A stretch of 64,000 bases of DNA from G963677325 sp963677325. GTDB lineage: Bacteria > Bacteroidota > Bacteroidia > Bacteroidales > Prolixibacteraceae. The DNA lies in the NCBI GenBank assembly GCA_963677325.2, contig CAXXGM010000007.1, forward strand, positions 124,001-188,000. Direction: 5' to 3'. The notes under the pieces were generated by a model. It ran no database searches and was not told the DNA's origin. It saw only the letters and a program-made list of their open reading frames with translations. This document shows, piece by piece, positions 24,428 to 32,433 of this stretch. Numbering within the stretch: the stretch's first letter is position 1; each line of letters starts with the position of its first letter. Made by a program: the position numbers and the translations under genes.

Positions 24428-25507
24428 ATGGAAACAACCAGAATCAAAGCTGTCACCATAGAACCCATAGATGTACCACTGGATGAGCCGTTTACGATAT
24501 CCTTAGGGGTTCAGCACAGCATTAAAAATGTGCTGGTGACTATTTTACTCGAAAATGGAATGGTTGGTTATGGCGAAGCGGCGCCTTTTGAATCAATAAA
24601 TGGTGAGAACCAGGCTACAGTTTTGGCAGCCCTGAATAGCTACAAGGATTTTCTGATAGGAAAAGATGCCGCCGGTTTTGTGAGAATATCCCGTCATATG
24701 AAAAATGCATTCTGGGCTCAGGTGACGGCACGTTGTGCAATCGAAATGGCATTACTCGATGCATATACAAAATCGCTGAATCTGCCGCTTTACAAATTTT
24801 TAGGAGGCATGGAGGAGCAGATTGAAACAGATTTTACCATAGATATCATGACTCCTGACGCAGCCAGAAAAAGTGCCGGTACACTGTCATTGAAAGGTTA
24901 CACTTTGCTGAAGATAAAAGTTGGAAAGAACATGAAGGAGGATATTCAAAGGATAATGGCCGTCTTGGAAGGGGCTCCTGATGTTCAGTTTACTTTGGAT
25001 GCCAATCAGGGCTTTACTCCCGGAAATGCTGTACATTTTCTGGAGGAGCTTGAAAGAAGGGATATCCGGCCCGTTCTTTTCGAACAACCTGTGCTTAAAA
25101 CAGATCTTGACGGAATGAAATTTGTCAAGGATCACACCTGTGTGCCCATTGCTGCGGATGAATCGGTATTTACAAGCTCTGACGCAATCAATATTGTCCG
25201 TAAGGGCTGTGCAGATGTCATCAATATCAAGATCATGAAATCAGGCATAGTCGAAGCCCTGGATATCGCGGCTATAGCCCGAAGTGCTAATATCGGACTG
25301 ATGATCGGAAGCATGCTTGAAACCCGGCTCAGCCTGAGCTGTTCAGTTCATTTTGCTGCCGGATTGGGAGGATTCAGCCATGTTGATCTTGATCCTCATA
25401 TCGATCCTGAAAGAGAACCTTTCCTTGGGGGCCCTGAGTACAAAATTCCCTTATATACTTTGACCAATATCACTGCCGGTATTGGCATAGTTCCTAAAGA
25501 GACCTGA
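24428..25507 (+). CDS. enolase-superfamily dipeptide (L-Ala-D/L-Glu) epimerase
   Basis: A 359-aa mandelate racemase/muconate lactonizing enzyme-type protein. Seen: N-terminal capping domain (YGEAAPFESINGE near residue 48) and a barrel with the epimerase residue set: K162-x-K164 (LKIKVGK), metal ligands D191 (LDANQG), E219 (FEQP) and D244 (AADES), and K268 (INIKIMKSG). This set fits L-Ala-D/L-Glu or other dipeptide epimerases acting on peptidoglycan-derived peptides; exact specificity cannot be read from the motifs. An AATGGAGG-type ribosome site precedes the ATG. No peptidoglycan-recycling partner is adjacent. Confidence 0.87.
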   Translation: METTRIKAVTIEPIDVPLDEPFTISLGVQHSIKNVLVTILLENGMVGYGEAAPFESINGENQATVLAALNSYKDFLIGKDAAGFVRISRHMKNAFWAQVTARCAIEMALLDAYTKSLNLPLYKFLGGMEEQIETDFTIDIMTPDAARKSAGTLSLKGYTLLKIKVGKNMKEDIQRIMAVLEGAPDVQFTLDANQGFTPGNAVHFLEELERRDIRPVLFEQPVLKTDLDGMKFVKDHTCVPIAADESVFTSSDAINIVRKGCADVINIKIMKSGIVEALDIAAIARSANIGLMIGSMLETRLSLSCSVHFAAGLGGFSHVDLDPHIDPEREPFLGGPEYKIPLYTLTNITAGIGIVPKET

Positions 25508-25552
25508 TCTCTTTGGCGAAGGCGTAAAAGACTACTGTTTTCTTCAGTCTTT

Positions 25553-25596
25553 GTCCGTATCATGTCCGTATCATGTCCGTACCATGTCCGTACCTT
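25553..25596. repeat. 4 x 11-bp tandem repeat
   Basis: Four head-to-tail copies of GTCCGTATCAT (the last two drift to GTCCGTACCAT and GTCCGTACCTT). It is intergenic, between the epimerase and heparinase-like genes. It resembles in form the 11-bp array at 32333-32365. Confidence 0.8.
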
Positions 25597-25747
25597 GCCC
25601 GGAGTATAAAATTCCTGTTATCTGCCAATAAACACTGCGGAAAATATTTTCTGTTGTCATAAAAGGACCTTTTATTATTATTTCATATTTGAGAAAATTT
25701 AATATTTTTAAAATCCTTAATATTAGATTTATTTCACACCTAAGAGT

Positions 25748-26653
25748 ATGATTAGAAATATTTTACTTGGTTTTTGTTTTTCAATGCTTTTTCTTAATTC
25801 GATCATTGTTTCCGGAGAAGTGGTTCCCAGGGAAAGAAATATACTGGCTAATAAGGCAAAAGAAATTAATCTGACAGAAAGCCTTATTACAGATGATTCA
25901 TGGAACAAAATGCCAAAATACAGTGACCGGAAGTTCTGGAATAATTTGCCTCCCAAAATAAGAGCCTCTTATATTTCATCGGCCGAGAGGTATCTTAATT
26001 ATTCATGGCCTGTCGTAAAGGCAACGGATTATCTCGAAATCATCCGTTCTGGTGACCGGAAACAAGAAGTTTACGCCGCGCCTTCCAATGCTCTTATTTC
26101 TCTTGTAATGGGCGAACTGGTTGAAGGAAAGGGAAGGTTTTTAGATCAGATAATCAATGGAGTCTGGTATTACAGTGAGCAAACCTGGTGGGGCTGGTCA
26201 GCCCATTTTTCGTTTCAGAAAGCGGCCAAAGGATTGCCTGATGTAAATGAACCGACTGTAGATCTTGGAGTGGGAGAGGTGGCCAGTAACCTGGCTTGGA
26301 CATGGTTTCTGTTCAAAGAGGAATTTGATAAGGTCCATCCATTGATTTCTAAGCGATTGAGGCAGGAGATCATGCATAAGGCTGTAAATCCCTATTACGA
26401 AAGAAGTGATTTTGGATACATGGGTTTCAACGGTGGCCGGCCCAATAACTGGAATCCCTGGGTCAATTATAATATGCTCAATTGTTTCTTGTTGCTGGAA
26501 TCTGATCCGGTAAAAAAGAAGGCAGAGGTCCAAAAAATTGTGAACTCTTTGGATAAATTTCTGAATGGTTATCCGGATGACGGGGATGTGATGAAGGTCC
26601 TTCCTATTGGGGGGTGGCCGGAGCCGTATTGTATGAGAATCTGGCCATATTGA
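25748..26653 (+). CDS. heparinase II/III-like protein, N-terminal part (frameshifted)
   Basis: The first 290 or so residues of a secreted polysaccharide-lyase-like protein. Seen: signal peptide (LLGFCFSMLFLNSIIVSG), then the alpha/alpha toroid of heparinase II/III-type proteins: SAERYLNYSWPVVKATDYLE, WYYSEQTWWGWSAHF near residue 140, VDLGVGEVASNLAWTWFLFK near residue 176 and GGRPNNWNPWVNYNMLNCFL near residue 229. After NGYPDD the family expects GGCDEGPSYWG. The DNA encodes exactly that one base out of frame, because the G run at 26582-26585 has four G where five are needed. The readable tail VMKVLPIGGWPEPYCMRIWP is therefore spurious. With the next entry it would form one ~649-aa protein. Confidence 0.85.
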   Translation: MIRNILLGFCFSMLFLNSIIVSGEVVPRERNILANKAKEINLTESLITDDSWNKMPKYSDRKFWNNLPPKIRASYISSAERYLNYSWPVVKATDYLEIIRSGDRKQEVYAAPSNALISLVMGELVEGKGRFLDQIINGVWYYSEQTWWGWSAHFSFQKAAKGLPDVNEPTVDLGVGEVASNLAWTWFLFKEEFDKVHPLISKRLRQEIMHKAVNPYYERSDFGYMGFNGGRPNNWNPWVNYNMLNCFLLLESDPVKKKAEVQKIVNSLDKFLNGYPDDGDVMKVLPIGGWPEPYCMRIWPY

Positions 26654-27696
26654 AAAATGCAACCAATGGGAAGTTTGATGTATATCAAAATCCGCTTATT
26701 CAAAACATTGGCAAATATTTTTATAAGGTAAACATCCATGCTCCGTATTTCATCAATTTTGCTGATGCCGATGCAACAACCGGAGGCGATCCTTCTTCCG
26801 TTTATCTGTATGGAAAAGCCATAGGAGATGCCCAGATGCAGCAATTCGGAGCCTACCTTGCAAAATTGAACAATTGGGGAGAGAAAAGTTTTTCCGGGAA
26901 AATCTATAATCAGCTAAAAGATCTGTCCTTTTTAGATGAAATCATTCATGCTGATGCTAAAGAAGCCCTGGTAGCCGATTTCTGGTTGCCTGATACAGAA
27001 GTTGCCGGAGCGCGCGATTCAGAAGGAAGCTATAAAGGATTCTTCTTTGGAGCAAAGGGTGGGAATAATGCAGAGAGTCACAATCACAACGACGTAGGTT
27101 CCTGTGTTCTGTATTATGATGGCAAACCCTGCCTGATCGATGTGGGAAGAGAAGAATATACTGCAAAAACCTTCGGACCACATCGGTATGAAATATGGAC
27201 CATGCAATCTCTTTTTCATAATCTGCCATTGATAAACGGGGTACCCCAAAAGAATGGAGCAAATTATAAAGCTGCCCACTCTGTTTTTACAGCGGATAAG
27301 AAAAAAGCATGCTTTTCAACGGAAATTTCAAGAGCCTATCCTGCTGATGCTAAGGTAAAATCATGGATCAGATCTTATACTCTGAATCGCGGAAAGAATT
27401 TTAAGATTTCTGACGATTACGAACTTATAGGTAAGAAGGGTAATACCAGTTCCCATTTAATTACCTGTTGCAACGTTAAGGAGATCAATCCGGGTATATT
27501 GCAGTTTGAAGGTGATGGCTTCAAACTGAATATGATCTATAATCCAATTGTAGTAAATGCTAAAATACAATTCATTGAAGTTACCGATTCAAATCTGAAA
27601 ACTTATTGGCCGAAAGGGATTACTCAGGTTTCTTTAAATTTTGTAAAACCAGGATTAAAGGGATGGAATGAAGTAGTTTTTAAGCTTGCAAAATAA
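26614..27696 (+). CDS. heparinase II/III-like protein, C-terminal part (frameshifted)
   Basis: The remaining ~350 residues of the same protein. From CDEGPSYWGVAGAVLYENLA (the first residues lie before the first ATG of this frame) it continues through the toroid and into the C-terminal beta-sandwich. Seen: DSEGSYKGFFFGAKGGNNAE, then SHNHNDVGSCVLYYDGKPCL near residue 155, the hallmark His-Asn-His-Asn-Asp segment of PF07940, ending LIDVGREEYTAKTFG. The beta-sandwich runs to GWNEVVFKLAK. The family degrades uronic-acid polysaccharides by elimination. Expression as a stand-alone protein is unlikely because it lacks a signal peptide. Confidence 0.85.
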   Translation: MAGAVLYENLAILKNATNGKFDVYQNPLIQNIGKYFYKVNIHAPYFINFADADATTGGDPSSVYLYGKAIGDAQMQQFGAYLAKLNNWGEKSFSGKIYNQLKDLSFLDEIIHADAKEALVADFWLPDTEVAGARDSEGSYKGFFFGAKGGNNAESHNHNDVGSCVLYYDGKPCLIDVGREEYTAKTFGPHRYEIWTMQSLFHNLPLINGVPQKNGANYKAAHSVFTADKKKACFSTEISRAYPADAKVKSWIRSYTLNRGKNFKISDDYELIGKKGNTSSHLITCCNVKEINPGILQFEGDGFKLNMIYNPIVVNAKIQFIEVTDSNLKTYWPKGITQVSLNFVKPGLKGWNEVVFKLAK

Positions 27697-27848
27697 GAGA
27701 ATTAAGAATTGAAATTAGGAATTAGTTTAGTCAAGAGAATATGATACTTAACTAAAACCATGAGTGGTTATTGTAATACGATAGAATTACGAGTTAATTA
27801 AAGGCATTCATGTGAATTCGTCCTTAATTTGTGTAATTCGCGATATAC

Positions 27849-28868
27849 TCAGAAATTTAGTTCAGAGAATTTTTTCCTGCCTTTGATAAAGAAATCCCAG
27901 ACAATGCTTCCTTTATAAATTTCAGGATGATTTTCTTTAATAATTTTCGGCAGTAATTCTTTTCTCTTTGCACGCAGTAAAGTTATGTTCTTGTAAAAAC
28001 TGACATGCGCTTCAAAAACCTTCCGGAAGGCTGAAAATTGGCCTGTAAGAAGAAATTGCAAAGCAGCCACTCCATCAAGAATCATCCTTTTTAGAAGGGT
28101 CGGATACAATCTGTTCTTTGGAAGATTTTTGTATAAAAGAAACAGGTTGTTGCGAAAATTGAGGTATATTTTTCTCGGATTCCCATAAGCAAGTGAACCT
28201 CCACCCAGATGATAAACCCTTGAGGAAGGACAGACCATTATTTTATAGCCTTGATTTTTCATGCGCCAGCATAAGTCTATTTCCTCCATGTGGGCATAAA
28301 AATCGCTGTCAAAACCCTCCATTTTCATCCATATTGAGGAACGTATCATCATAGCGGCCCCCGAAGCCCAGAATACAGGTATCGTATGATTGTACTGTTC
28401 TTTATCTTCTTCCTGAATATTCATGATTCTTCCCCGGCAGAAAGGATAACCAAAGTGATCAATGAACCCGCCTGAGGCCCCTGCATATTCAAATTTTTGG
28501 GGCTGATCAAGCTGAAGGATTTTGGGATGACAAGCTCCGACTAAAGGATCGGATTCCATGCATTCAATAAGTGGTAGCAGCCAGTTTTCACTAACTTCTA
28601 CATCCGAATTGAGTAACAGGTAATAATCAGATTCGAGAAGAGATAAAGCTTTGTTATAACCTTCTGCAAAACCAAAATTCCGGTCAAGCTGAAGAAATTT
28701 AACTGAGGGGAATTCTTTTTCTACCACCTCCTTGCTGTCATCTTCTGAACCGTTATCTGCAACTATTATCTCAGCCCAGGGGAATGAGGAATACTTAATA
28801 ACCGAAGGAAGAAATTTCTTTAAGAATTCCCTGCCATTCCAGTTAAGTATTACGATCGAGAGTTTCAT
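27849..28868 (-). CDS. family 2 glycosyltransferase
   Basis: A 339-aa GT2 (GT-A fold) glycosyltransferase. Seen: LSIVILNWNGREFLKKFLPS at the N-terminus, IIVADNGSEDDS near residue 33, NFGFAEGYNKAL near residue 63, LLLNSDVEVSENW near residue 84 (DxD-like), AGASGGFIDHFGYPFCRGR near residue 128, VFWASGAAMMIRSSIW near residue 165 and the acceptor-side EIDLCWRMKNQGYKI near residue 205. This rhamnosyltransferase-like form probably adds a sugar to a cell-surface polysaccharide. It is the last gene of a minus-strand group with an acyltransferase and SuhB. The sugar and acceptor are unknown. Confidence 0.92.
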   Translation of the reverse strand: MKLSIVILNWNGREFLKKFLPSVIKYSSFPWAEIIVADNGSEDDSKEVVEKEFPSVKFLQLDRNFGFAEGYNKALSLLESDYYLLLNSDVEVSENWLLPLIECMESDPLVGACHPKILQLDQPQKFEYAGASGGFIDHFGYPFCRGRIMNIQEEDKEQYNHTIPVFWASGAAMMIRSSIWMKMEGFDSDFYAHMEEIDLCWRMKNQGYKIMVCPSSRVYHLGGGSLAYGNPRKIYLNFRNNLFLLYKNLPKNRLYPTLLKRMILDGVAALQFLLTGQFSAFRKVFEAHVSFYKNITLLRAKRKELLPKIIKENHPEIYKGSIVWDFFIKGRKKFSELNF

Positions 28869-28925
28869 AATAGGTAAATTTCACGAATTAAGGACGAATT
28901 TTCACGAAGACTTTTAAGCTATAGA

Positions 28926-28949
28926 CTTTTACTGTTTACCGTTTACTAT
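28926..28949. repeat. GTAAACAGTAAAC-word spacer
   Basis: TTTTACTGTTTACCGTTTAC then TATTTACTCATC is the reverse complement of the GATGAGTAAACAGTAAACAG-type words found in the nuo operon spacers at 50727-50748 and 52611-52647. It runs into the stop codon of the acyltransferase gene. Confidence 0.55.
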
Positions 28950-29831
28950 TTACTCATCCACCGGTTTTTTGTGCTTCCATCTTTTATGAGACCAAAGCCA
29001 GAACTGCGGTTTATCCATGATGATCTTTTCGAGGTATCTTGTGCATTTTTCAGTAATTTCAAATTTATCCGTTTCTCCGGCTTTTTCAGTTATTAAAATG
29101 TATTCTACCTCATAATAGCCTCTTTTTATTTTCCTCATGTGAGCAAATAAAACTGCTGCATTTATTTTGCGCGCCACTTTCTCCCCGCCAACAATTACGG
29201 CTGAATCCTGATTGAGAAATTTGGTCCAGTACTGAATCTCATGAATCCGTGGGGTCTGATCGAAAATAAAGGAGGAAAGATTGACCATATTCTGATGGTT
29301 ATCACTAATGATCTGTCGAAAAGTTTCTGCTCTTTCAAGAGGAAATGTCCCAAACCTGTTGCGCAGATTAAAATAAAACTTTTCGAAAGTTTCACTTTTA
29401 AGCTTTTTATAAATGGCATAAAACCGGTATTCGGAGTAGAGAGCCCAGGTAGTCAGCCATTCCCAATTGTTATAATGCCCAAGAAAAACAACAACTGATT
29501 TTCCCTGATCCAGATAATTGTTGGCTAATTCAGGGTTGATAAATTTTACTCTTTTTTTTGCTTCCTCAGCCGAAATTCGATCAAAATAGAGAGTTTCAAT
29601 AAATGTATCGCATAGATGATGGTAGAATTTCCGTTCGATGTTTTTCAGCTCTGAAAATGTCTTTTGAGGAAAAGAATTCTTAAGATTTTTCCGGACAACC
29701 TCTCTTCTGTAGCGGGCTATATGATAGACCAAAAAATAGAGAAAATCGGAAAAAATATAATTCACTCTCATTGGCAGAATGTGGAAAATCCAGGTGACAG
29801 CTTTTATTAAAAAATAACCTGATTCGTGCAT
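28950..29831 (-). CDS. lysophospholipid/lipid A acyltransferase (LpxL/HtrB-like)
   Basis: A 293-aa membrane-associated acyltransferase of the LpxL/HtrB family, which adds secondary acyl chains to lipid A. Seen: a hydrophobic N-terminus (FLIKAVTWIFHILPMRVNYI), the catalytic GHYNNWEWLT motif near residue 117 (HxxxxE), FRQIISDNHQNMVNLSSFIF near residue 185, the TKFLNQDSAVIVGGEKVARK region near residue 220 and the PEQ-like end DKPQFWLWSHKRWKHKKP. Normal length. It sits 21 bp downstream of a 163-aa unknown. Confidence 0.92.
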   Translation of the reverse strand: MHESGYFLIKAVTWIFHILPMRVNYIFSDFLYFLVYHIARYRREVVRKNLKNSFPQKTFSELKNIERKFYHHLCDTFIETLYFDRISAEEAKKRVKFINPELANNYLDQGKSVVVFLGHYNNWEWLTTWALYSEYRFYAIYKKLKSETFEKFYFNLRNRFGTFPLERAETFRQIISDNHQNMVNLSSFIFDQTPRIHEIQYWTKFLNQDSAVIVGGEKVARKINAAVLFAHMRKIKRGYYEVEYILITEKAGETDKFEITEKCTRYLEKIIMDKPQFWLWSHKRWKHKKPVDE

Positions 29832-29852
29832 GACCAGTTAATTTCTACATTC

Positions 29853-30344
29853 CTATTGTGGAGGGTTATTAAAAAGTTCAATCAGCAGCGAGATCAGTAA
29901 ATCTTTATCGCGGTTGGAAAGGAAAGCTCTTAATTTCTCTTGTTTTTCTTTATCGGGAAGATTTAGTATGTTTTTTAATTCTTCCATTTCTTTTCCTGTC
30001 AATTCCTTTTGAAAAGCGTCCATCATACCTGATGTTGAACGTGAGGGCGATGATTTTCCGAACATCTGAAGTTCTGTGATAGCAGCCTCAAGAATTTCTT
30101 TTGCCCTGGTCCTTACCGGATCGGTTTGATGGGTTCCTCCTGAAGTATCACGAAGGCTCCAGCTTGAATAATCATATTTCAGATCCCGGATCTGACGGAC
30201 ATGCTCACTTGAGGAACCAAAAATTCGGGATACAAAAAGCAAAGTAGAAGCTTTCCAGGCCTCGAGATCAAATTTTTTGGCCTCCAATGCTTGAATTTGC
30301 TGCCTGAGAAGATCTATTTCATTTTCTTGTATTTCCATTGACAA
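29853..30344 (-). CDS. hypothetical protein with N-terminal coiled coil
   Basis: A 163-aa soluble protein I do not recognise. Residues 1-45 look like a coiled coil (ENEIDLLRQQIQALEAKKFD). The middle has a SSEHVRQIRDLKYDYSSWSL segment. The C-terminal half is helical and charged (KELTGKEMEELKNILNLPDK, FLSNRDKDLLISLLIELFNN). Its start lies 26 bases inside the upstream suhB gene, so translation is coupled. No signal peptide. It could be a small cytosolic partner; function unknown. Confidence 0.7.
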   Translation of the reverse strand: MSMEIQENEIDLLRQQIQALEAKKFDLEAWKASTLLFVSRIFGSSSEHVRQIRDLKYDYSSWSLRDTSGGTHQTDPVRTRAKEILEAAITELQMFGKSSPSRSTSGMMDAFQKELTGKEMEELKNILNLPDKEKQEKLRAFLSNRDKDLLISLLIELFNNPPQ

Positions 30345-31143
30345 AGAATTTGTTTACTATGCCAAAAAATTCCTCATAATAAGCTTTATTGGAAGCTACC
30401 AATTCGTGATTGAAAAGGAAGCCATTCCCTCCCTTAAAATCGGATACTACACCACCGGCTTGCCTGATGATGATGGTGCCTGCAGCAACATCCCATGGAT
30501 GAAGGCCGTGTTCCCAAAAACCTTCAAACCGCCCTGCGGCAACGTAGGCCATATCGGTCGCGGCGGAACCTAACCTGCGCAATCCATGCGAATTGCGCAT
30601 GAAATAATGCATGGTGTCTATATAAGGTTCAATCTTTTCGAAATTGTAATATGGGAAACCAGTAGCAATGAGAGAATCTTTTGTTGTAGACGCGATGGAT
30701 ACGATAATTTCCTGGCCATTCAGATAGGCCTTGCTTCCTCTCCAGGCATAGAAACACTCATCGTGGGTGATTTCGTATACAACACCAAGAACAATTTCTT
30801 CTCCTTCTATAAGGGCAATGCTGATGGCATAAGGCGGAACCCCATGAATAAAATTGGTCGTGCCGTCCAGCGGATCAATGATCCATTTATAAACCTCGTC
30901 TTTACTTCCTGCGGTTCCTTCTTCGGTGATAAATCCTGATTCAGGTAGAAGTTCCGAGAGAGCCTTCACAATCATCTCCTCCGAAGTCTTATCCACGTAA
31001 GATACAAAATTCGATTTTCCTTTTACTTCGACCTTATCAAGAGAAAATTTAGCCTGCTCACCAGTGATAAAAGCGCCAACCTGTTTGGCAATATTCTGTA
31101 CTTCGGTGCAGAGTCTTTCGAGATTCATGATTATATTTTTCAC
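30319..31143 (-). CDS. suhB: inositol monophosphatase family protein
   Basis: A cytosolic Mg-dependent phosphatase of the inositol monophosphatase/SuhB family. Seen: FITEEGTAG near residue 75, the metal site WIIDPLDGTTNFIHG near residue 86 and the second metal site HPWDVAAGTIIIRQAGG near residue 215. The longest frame gives 274 aa (MKNIIMNLERL). The ATG at 31128 (MNLERLCTEV) is the better start: it matches the usual family N-terminus, and a TATTTTTG promoter box (31143-31150) overlaps the upstream ATG. The substrate may be inositol or another sugar phosphate. It heads the transcription unit that includes the 163-aa gene, the acyltransferase and GT2. Confidence 0.92.
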   Translation of the reverse strand: MKNIIMNLERLCTEVQNIAKQVGAFITGEQAKFSLDKVEVKGKSNFVSYVDKTSEEMIVKALSELLPESGFITEEGTAGSKDEVYKWIIDPLDGTTNFIHGVPPYAISIALIEGEEIVLGVVYEITHDECFYAWRGSKAYLNGQEIIVSIASTTKDSLIATGFPYYNFEKIEPYIDTMHYFMRNSHGLRRLGSAATDMAYVAAGRFEGFWEHGLHPWDVAAGTIIIRQAGGVVSDFKGGNGFLFNHELVASNKAYYEEFFGIVNKFFVNGNTRK

Positions 31144-31150
31144 AAAAATA
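31143..31150 (-). promoter_or_regulatory. -7 box for suhB, decides its start
   Basis: CAAAAATA (plus) reads TATTTTTG (minus), matching TAnnTTTG. It overlaps the outermost ATG of suhB. Transcription would begin just downstream, so the inner ATG at 31128 must be used. Confidence 0.5.
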
Positions 31151-31189
31151 AATATAATAAACGGAGTTTTTGCCCCTGATGAAAGAATG

Positions 31190-31250
31190 GTCTTTAGGCT
31201 TTAGGCTTAAGGTAAGGCAGTGCCTCCTTAAGTCTTAAGTCTAAATGCCT
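31190..31250. repeat. TTTAGGCTT/AAGTCTAAA-word hairpin spacer
   Basis: TTTAGGCTTTAGGCTTAAGG, then AAGGCAGTGCCTCCTTAAGT and CTTAAGTCTAAATGCC. The core AAGGCAGTGCCT is palindromic and the flanks are complementary (CTTAAGG/CCTTAAG), so a hairpin can form. Related TTTAGGCT/AGTCTAAA words occur in family-B repeats and in the nuoG-nuoH spacer. Confidence 0.5.
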
Positions 31251-32132
31251 TTATCTCACTGCTCTTATTAAACCTCTACGGAAAAAAGGCGCATTTAATT
31301 TCTTATCCATTAGAAAGAGCATGTAACCATCGGAATGGGAAATCCGGAATTTTTTTTCTTTCAGTAAATTTGTGAAATCCTGATCGTCATTGGCCCTGTG
31401 ATAGGTGCAAAGTGCTATTTTAAGCGGTGATTCCTGTGATAGAATTTTTTCGCATCCTTTCAGTAGCTTCGCTTCTGAACCATCAACATCTATTTTGAGA
31501 AATGTTACATTTTCACCCTTACCGAAAAAATCATCCAACGTTGTTTGATTCTTGGATTTCTTATCTCCGACAAACTTATTAATGATGTGTACCTTTTCTT
31601 TCCAGGGTTCAAATGTGGCTTTCAATGCTTCGATCCATTCCTTGTCTGTTTCGAAAAGGTAAAGAGATTTCGCTTTCTCAACGGCCCCTAATGCAAAATT
31701 ACCTTCTGCAACGCCTATATCAGCAAGAACTTCATTTTTTTCAATATCGAAGGTTTCACAAAGATAATGATGAGGGCTCGAAGGATCCTGTTCTTTTTTC
31801 AATTCATTAAAACTATGCCTTATTCTTTTGTCAGACCATCTTCTTTTAAAATAGAGCCTTTTTCCATCCAGAAGGACATAACGTAGCCTCTTTTTCCGGT
31901 CAAAGAATATTTCAATATTTTCTTTATGATAATCATTTTGGAAAGAATAAGGGAAAACTGATAAAGGATGATCCTTAATGTAATTAAGCACCGACCTTAA
32001 TTCATCGTTCAAAGGTAAAGATGAATTGCTGTAGAATTTTAATATTGCGGATTTCAACCTTCTTGATCTTATTTTTTCACGCAAAAATTTAGGTACTACA
32101 ATCCTATAAATTAGATTGATAAATTGAATCAT
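31251..32132 (-). CDS. FkbM-like methyltransferase
   Basis: A 293-aa SAM-dependent methyltransferase-like protein. Residues ~1-120 are a basic, poorly conserved N-terminal region. From ~130 the FkbM-type Rossmann core appears: VLADIGVAEGNFALGAVEKA (SAM motif I), KSLYLFETDKEWIEALKATF, then VHIINKFVGD, TTLDDFF and VTFLKIDVDGSEAKLLKGCE (the LKIDVxGxE motif). The FkbM family often O-methylates sugars in surface glycans or polyketides. It stands beside cell-envelope genes, which fits a glycan methylation role (inference). Confidence 0.82.
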   Translation of the reverse strand: MIQFINLIYRIVVPKFLREKIRSRRLKSAILKFYSNSSLPLNDELRSVLNYIKDHPLSVFPYSFQNDYHKENIEIFFDRKKRLRYVLLDGKRLYFKRRWSDKRIRHSFNELKKEQDPSSPHHYLCETFDIEKNEVLADIGVAEGNFALGAVEKAKSLYLFETDKEWIEALKATFEPWKEKVHIINKFVGDKKSKNQTTLDDFFGKGENVTFLKIDVDGSEAKLLKGCEKILSQESPLKIALCTYHRANDDQDFTNLLKEKKFRISHSDGYMLFLMDKKLNAPFFRRGLIRAVR

Positions 32133-32433
32133 TAGTAATTGTTAGTTTATGCAATATGGTATGGTAAAGGTATTGGATAAATTCATAAGGAAGCAGTTTT
32201 TTTCTTTATTTTTTTAAATTTATGTTTAAGCCTTTTCCCTTAAATAAAAATAGTCTTTTTCCCAGGATAATCAGAGGGAAATGAATAATTATGCAATTTT
32301 GGGTGCTATTTTAGAAGAATTTGGGGCGAACCAAATACGACGGAAATACGACGGAAACACGACGGATTTATTACTTCTTCCAAAGTGAATAATTATACAA
32401 TAAGGTAAGAGGAATCTGTATTTGTAAAATGTT
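32133..32433. other. intergenic stretch with an 11-bp tandem repeat
   Basis: About 300 bp without a gene. The only structured element is the short array at 32333-32365, described separately. Confidence 0.5.
32333..32365. repeat. 3 x 11-bp tandem repeat
   Basis: Three copies of AAATACGACGG (the third reads AAACACGACGG), upstream of the FkbM-like gene and downstream of mtaB. Same period as the array at 25553-25596. Confidence 0.75.

Noticed and set aside
26614..27696. Interpretation of the second heparinase frame as an independent gene
   Set aside because: It begins mid-domain, has no signal peptide, and the missing residues are encoded one base out of frame just upstream.
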